Part shown: piece after piece, positions 61,470 to 64,000 of the stretch | Numbering within the stretch: position 1 is the first letter of the stretch | Layout of the letters: each line of letters opens with the position of its first letter | NCBI GenBank assembly: GCA_020634375.1 | Contig: JACKBX010000004.1 | Location: 372,001 to 436,000 of the forward strand | Direction: 5' to 3' | DNA from: Ardenticatenaceae bacterium | Lineage (GTDB): Bacteria > Chloroflexota > Anaerolineae > Promineifilales > Promineifilaceae | Length of the DNA: 64,000 nucleotides | The notes under the pieces: model-generated | What the model was told of the DNA's origin: nothing | The model's database searches: none | The model's input: the letters and a program-made list of their open reading frames with translations, nothing else | Position numbers and translations under genes: made by a program

Positions 61470-61513
61470 GCGTGAAACGTGAAACGTGAGAAATTTTCAC
61501 GCTTCACGTTTCA
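61470..61513. repeat. Inverted heptamer arrays after paralogue 2
   Basis: Units CGTGAAA on the left and TCACGCT/TCACGTT on the right, in 7-bp phase and complementary. The unit is the same as at 30853 and 58070. Confidence 0.8.
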
Positions 61514-61659
61514 TGTTCCCCCTAATTTCCCCCTCACTTAGAAGCAACAAACTCCAAACAACCTCTTAATAATCTCTGAACAACTTTTGGTTAATCTGGT
61601 GACATTGACAGATTGACCAATTTTGGTCGTAACAACCATTTTTCAAAGGAGAAACAAAG

Positions 61660-62523
61660 ATGGTACTTCAGAGAAAATTGCTTTACATGGTTTTGGGTGG
61701 ATTCCTGGCCCTGGCTTTAACTTTTGGCGCATTTGCTGCGTTTGCTCAAACTGATGAAGGGGTGGACGCAGCTACCCCAGAGGCAGAAACGGAAACTGTG
61801 CCGGATGTGGAGACAGATAACAGCGGCACGCTGACAAATCCCCATTCCCTTCGCCCTGATCGCTCAGATGTGGCGGGCAGCACTCTGTCTTCTGACGATG
61901 AATTGCTGGCCGATGCCTTAGGGATTACGGTGGACGAATTGCAAGTGGCGAAAGATGCGGTGAGCACGGCCGTTATTGAGCAAGCCGTCGCCGATGGAAC
62001 TATTACACAGGATGAGGCTGACCAACTTTTAGCCGATTCCAACAGCTATCACAGCCGGCATGGGTTTGGTATCAGTGGTGCAGATCAGGATGCCCTATTG
62101 GCTGACGCGCTAGGCATTTCTGTAGAGGAGCTAGATGCAGCCCAGGCAGAAGTATATTCTGCGCGATTGGCTGAAATGGTTGAGGCCGGACGCTTGACGC
62201 AGGAACAGGCTGATCAAATGCAGGCTTACAAGAATGTGGAAGGATACATTGACTACGATGCACTCAATGAATCGGTGCAGTCCTTCTATCAAGCTGCGAT
62301 TGAGCAGGCATTGGCTGATGGCGTGATTACGCAAGAGCAGGCTGACTTGATGACGAGTAATTTGGCAGATATGGGCGTGCGCGGGTTTGCCTCCCCTGAC
62401 TTTGGCCCTGGTGGACATGGCAGTCATGGGCATGGCGGACATGGCCGACCGGGAGGTTTTGAAGGCTTTGATGGCAGCAGCGCTCCCGTGCCGCAGGCCC
62501 CAACGGATACTTCTGGCGCATAA
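61660..62523 (+). CDS. Secreted helical-repeat protein with Gly/His-rich tail
   Basis: A 287-aa protein: signal peptide (about 1-29), an acidic linker, then three similar helical units. Two carry LLADALGI(T/S)V(D/E)EL and all end with ADG.ITQ(D/E)(E/Q)AD.-type segments (DUF2680-like style). The C-terminus has FGPGGHGSHGHGGHGRPGG, which could bind metal. No known catalytic motif. AAAGGAGAAAC precedes the ATG. It stands between the lipoprotein pair and the HtrA gene. Confidence 0.7.
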   Translation: MVLQRKLLYMVLGGFLALALTFGAFAAFAQTDEGVDAATPEAETETVPDVETDNSGTLTNPHSLRPDRSDVAGSTLSSDDELLADALGITVDELQVAKDAVSTAVIEQAVADGTITQDEADQLLADSNSYHSRHGFGISGADQDALLADALGISVEELDAAQAEVYSARLAEMVEAGRLTQEQADQMQAYKNVEGYIDYDALNESVQSFYQAAIEQALADGVITQEQADLMTSNLADMGVRGFASPDFGPGGHGSHGHGGHGRPGGFEGFDGSSAPVPQAPTDTSGA

Positions 62524-62539
62524 ACTGGTTGCTTTTTTA

Positions 62540-62570
62540 GGAACCGCGTTCTTCCGAGGAGCGCGGTTCC
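62540..62570. repeat. Dispersed palindromic repeat, copy C
   Basis: GGAACCGCG...CGCGGTTCC with 9-bp perfect outer arms and imperfect inner pairing. It begins 17 bp after the preceding stop codon. Related to copies A and B. Confidence 0.75.
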
Positions 62571-62594
62571 TCTGATTGATGAAAGGTGGACGTG

Positions 62595-63803
62595 ATGAAC
62601 AAGTTACAAAGGGGTGTGGGAAGTTTGTGGGTCATGGTTGTGTTGGTGCTGATGTCGGCTTGTGGGGCGGAAACGGCCGTTTCTACCGACCCCGCCCTCA
62701 TCCCCATCAACGAACCCGCAGCCACTACAACCATTGACACGGATGCCATCGTTGAGACGGTTTTGTCCCAGGTAACTACCAAACTTGCCGAGGAAAGCGA
62801 GGTTGTCCCGGTGGTGAACGACAGCGGTACGGCCGTTTCCCTCGCCGCAGATACCCTGCAAGATACTCTGATCAATGTTTACCAACAGGCAAATCCGGCC
62901 GTCGTGTACATCATCGTGCCACAAATTGGCAGCGGCAGCGGTTTTGTTTACAGCAGTGATGGCTATATTGTTACCAATAATCACGTTGTTGAAAGCGGGC
63001 GCAGCTACGAAATCGTTTTTGCCAACGGCGAACGCGCCGAAGCAGAGTTGGTGGGCACAGACGTAGATAGCGATTTAGCCGTCTTGAAAGTGGATGACTT
63101 GCCAACTGGCATCACACCCTTGCCTTTAGCCGAATTTGACACGCTGCAAGTTGGCGAATTTGTCGTTGCCATTGGCAACCCATTTGGCGAACAAGGGTCT
63201 ATGTCTTTGGGTATTGTTAGTGCGCTGGGCCGCAGCTTGCCTTCGCAGCGCGATTTGGGCACAGGCAGCACTTACTCGCTGCCGGAAGTGATTCAGACGG
63301 ATGCGCCCATCAACCCCGGTAATTCCGGTGGCCCGCTGCTCAATCTTCAAGGCGAGGTGGTGGGGGTGAATTCGGCCATCGCTTCGACGACGGGCACAAA
63401 TTCCGGTGTCGGCTTTTCGATTCCGGTAGCGGCGGTGCAGAAAATTGTGCCAAGTTTGATTGCGGACGGCCGTTACACCTATCCCTACATGGGCGTTGGG
63501 TTTGACGATGAAGTTTCTCTGGATGAACAGGCCGTTTACGGCGTATCACAAACGCAGGGCGCTTATGTGCTGACTGTGACATCAGGTAGTCCTGCTGCGC
63601 GGGCTGGCCTGGTGGCGGCCAATCTCAACACCGGGAAAGGTGGCGATTTAGTGATTGCTATTGACGGACAGACAGTCAACAATTTTTCGGACTTGAACAG
63701 CTACCTGGTGTTTCATGCCAATGTGGGCGACACGGTGGATGTAGTGGTGCTGCGTGATGGAGAAACGGTTGTTTTGCCTCTGACATTGGGGGAACGGCCG
63801 TAA
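62595..63803 (+). CDS. HtrA/DegP-like serine protease, lipoprotein
   Basis: A 402-aa protein with a signal peptide ending in a lipobox-like LMSACGA, a linker, a trypsin-like domain and a C-terminal PDZ domain (about 305-400; QGAYVLTVTSGSPAARAGL, NTGKGGDLVIAIDGQTV). The catalytic triad is His130 (TNNHVVES), Asp160 (DSDLAVLK) and Ser244 (NPGNSGGPLL). It should degrade or chaperone misfolded envelope proteins. ATG 62595 has AAAGGTGG upstream. The stop codon is formed by an ACGGCCGTAA sequence. Confidence 0.94.
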   Translation: MNKLQRGVGSLWVMVVLVLMSACGAETAVSTDPALIPINEPAATTTIDTDAIVETVLSQVTTKLAEESEVVPVVNDSGTAVSLAADTLQDTLINVYQQANPAVVYIIVPQIGSGSGFVYSSDGYIVTNNHVVESGRSYEIVFANGERAEAELVGTDVDSDLAVLKVDDLPTGITPLPLAEFDTLQVGEFVVAIGNPFGEQGSMSLGIVSALGRSLPSQRDLGTGSTYSLPEVIQTDAPINPGNSGGPLLNLQGEVVGVNSAIASTTGTNSGVGFSIPVAAVQKIVPSLIADGRYTYPYMGVGFDDEVSLDEQAVYGVSQTQGAYVLTVTSGSPAARAGLVAANLNTGKGGDLVIAIDGQTVNNFSDLNSYLVFHANVGDTVDVVVLRDGETVVLPLTLGERP

Positions 63804-63936
63804 AATCCAGATAACTTAAAAATGAGAAGATGGCGAAGCAACGGCCGTTCTTCAATTTTTCTTAATAATGTTCCGCTAGAATTCCGACCAACTATCATAA
63901 TGACCTGGTAGGTCATAAAAAAAGGAGTTGGTTTTT

Positions 63937-64000
63937 ATGAGAAAACAGATTGTTACAGTGGCCTTGCTGAGTATGTTGATTCTAGCGGTCATGACCGGGT
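63937..64000 (+). CDS. 5' end of an exported protein gene (partial)
   Basis: ATG at 63937 follows AAAAAAAGGAGTTGG, a strong ribosome binding site. The first 21 codons encode MRKQIVTVALLSMLILAVMT, a signal-peptide-like start. The rest lies outside the window. A dyad TGACCT-ggt-AGGTCA (63901-63915) just upstream may be an operator. Confidence 0.7.
   Translation, partial: MRKQIVTVALLSMLILAVMTG

Larger units (their letters stand above)
883..63848. repeat. Dispersed palindromic octamer ACGGCCGT (about 108 copies by eye)
   Basis: Scanning by eye I counted about 108 copies, roughly one per 590 bp. They occur in all three codon frames (TAV, N/D-G-R, R-P), in genes of both orientations and between genes. 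Examples are 883, 1607, 2416, 8317, 15763, 21165, 26995, 57772 and 63841. Because the octamer is its own reverse complement, orientation does not apply. Copies are lacking in several conserved stretches (see findings). Confidence 0.9.

Noticed and set aside
883..63848. Interpretation of ACGGCCGT as a regulatory operator
   Set aside because: About 108 copies, mostly inside coding sequence in all frames, are far too many and too widely placed for a promoter-associated operator.

Overview
The window looks like a chromosomal segment of a member of the Chloroflexota, probably an Anaerolineae-like filamentous lineage. This is inferred from gene content and style: CIRCE-controlled groESL, lipoproteins with VTVEVTRIVE-type linkers, an ArgRS whose HIGH motif reads TLGR, a Rieske/cytochrome b/dihaem cytochrome c operon, many TPR, CHAT, VWA-FHA and GAF-PAS proteins, and dolichol-type membrane glycosyltransferases. 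Base composition is moderate (somewhat above 50% G+C by eye). I see no plasmid, phage or origin hallmarks. The only transposon trace is one truncated transposase-like gene.

Layout. 1-5.5 kb: two minus-strand sensor proteins, a membrane GAF/PAS sensor cut by the left edge and a 1156-aa hybrid histidine kinase. 5.6-12 kb: PAC2 protein, TPR protein, groESL with two CIRCE operators, a second TPR protein, then a PP2C/SpoIIE-type phosphatase with a small P-loop protein. 12.3-18 kb: an ECF sigma factor, an unknown protein, a 950-aa TPR-CHAT protease-like protein and a subtilisin-like protease with a heptapeptide repeat. 18-25 kb: a large secreted protein, glutaminyl cyclotransferase, ABM-type monooxygenase, ICMT-like methyltransferase, a frameshifted FAD oxidoreductase and RNase Z. 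25.3-34.8 kb: a surface-glycan block with a priming sugar transferase, a GT2, four integral-membrane glycosyltransferase-like proteins and a flippase-like protein. 35-42 kb: a VWA-FHA membrane protein, a transposase fragment, four consecutive small WXG100-like genes, a membrane pseudokinase and a GT4. 42-48 kb: argS, dcd, tRNA-Val(TAC) and the bc-complex operon. 48-56 kb: two zinc-ribbon proteins, an unknown protein, a stand-alone receiver, a geranylgeranyl-reductase-like flavoprotein, SbcC and a LysM lipoprotein. 56.5-64 kb: a MacAB-like adaptor/ATPase/permease operon, two paralogous lipoproteins, a secreted helical-repeat protein, an HtrA-type lipoprotein protease and the start of one more exported protein.

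The strongest signal is not a gene. The octamer ACGGCCGT occurs about 108 times by eye, against one or two expected. It lies in all three reading frames, in both gene orientations and between genes. Around many copies the base skew flips, G/T-rich on the 5' side and C/A-rich on the 3' side, whichever strand is coding. A second layer consists of intergenic arrays of degenerate 7-bp (sometimes 8-bp) repeats, often arranged as inverted pairs, some of which run into coding sequence. A third is a 13-bp-arm palindrome (GGAACCGCGTTCC type) found three times.

Two loci could be less-described systems: the ECF/CHAT/subtilase cluster (12.3-18 kb) and the FHA-VWA/WXG100/pseudokinase cluster (35.1-40.8 kb). 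The second has parts reminiscent of type VII secretion but no secretion ATPase in view.
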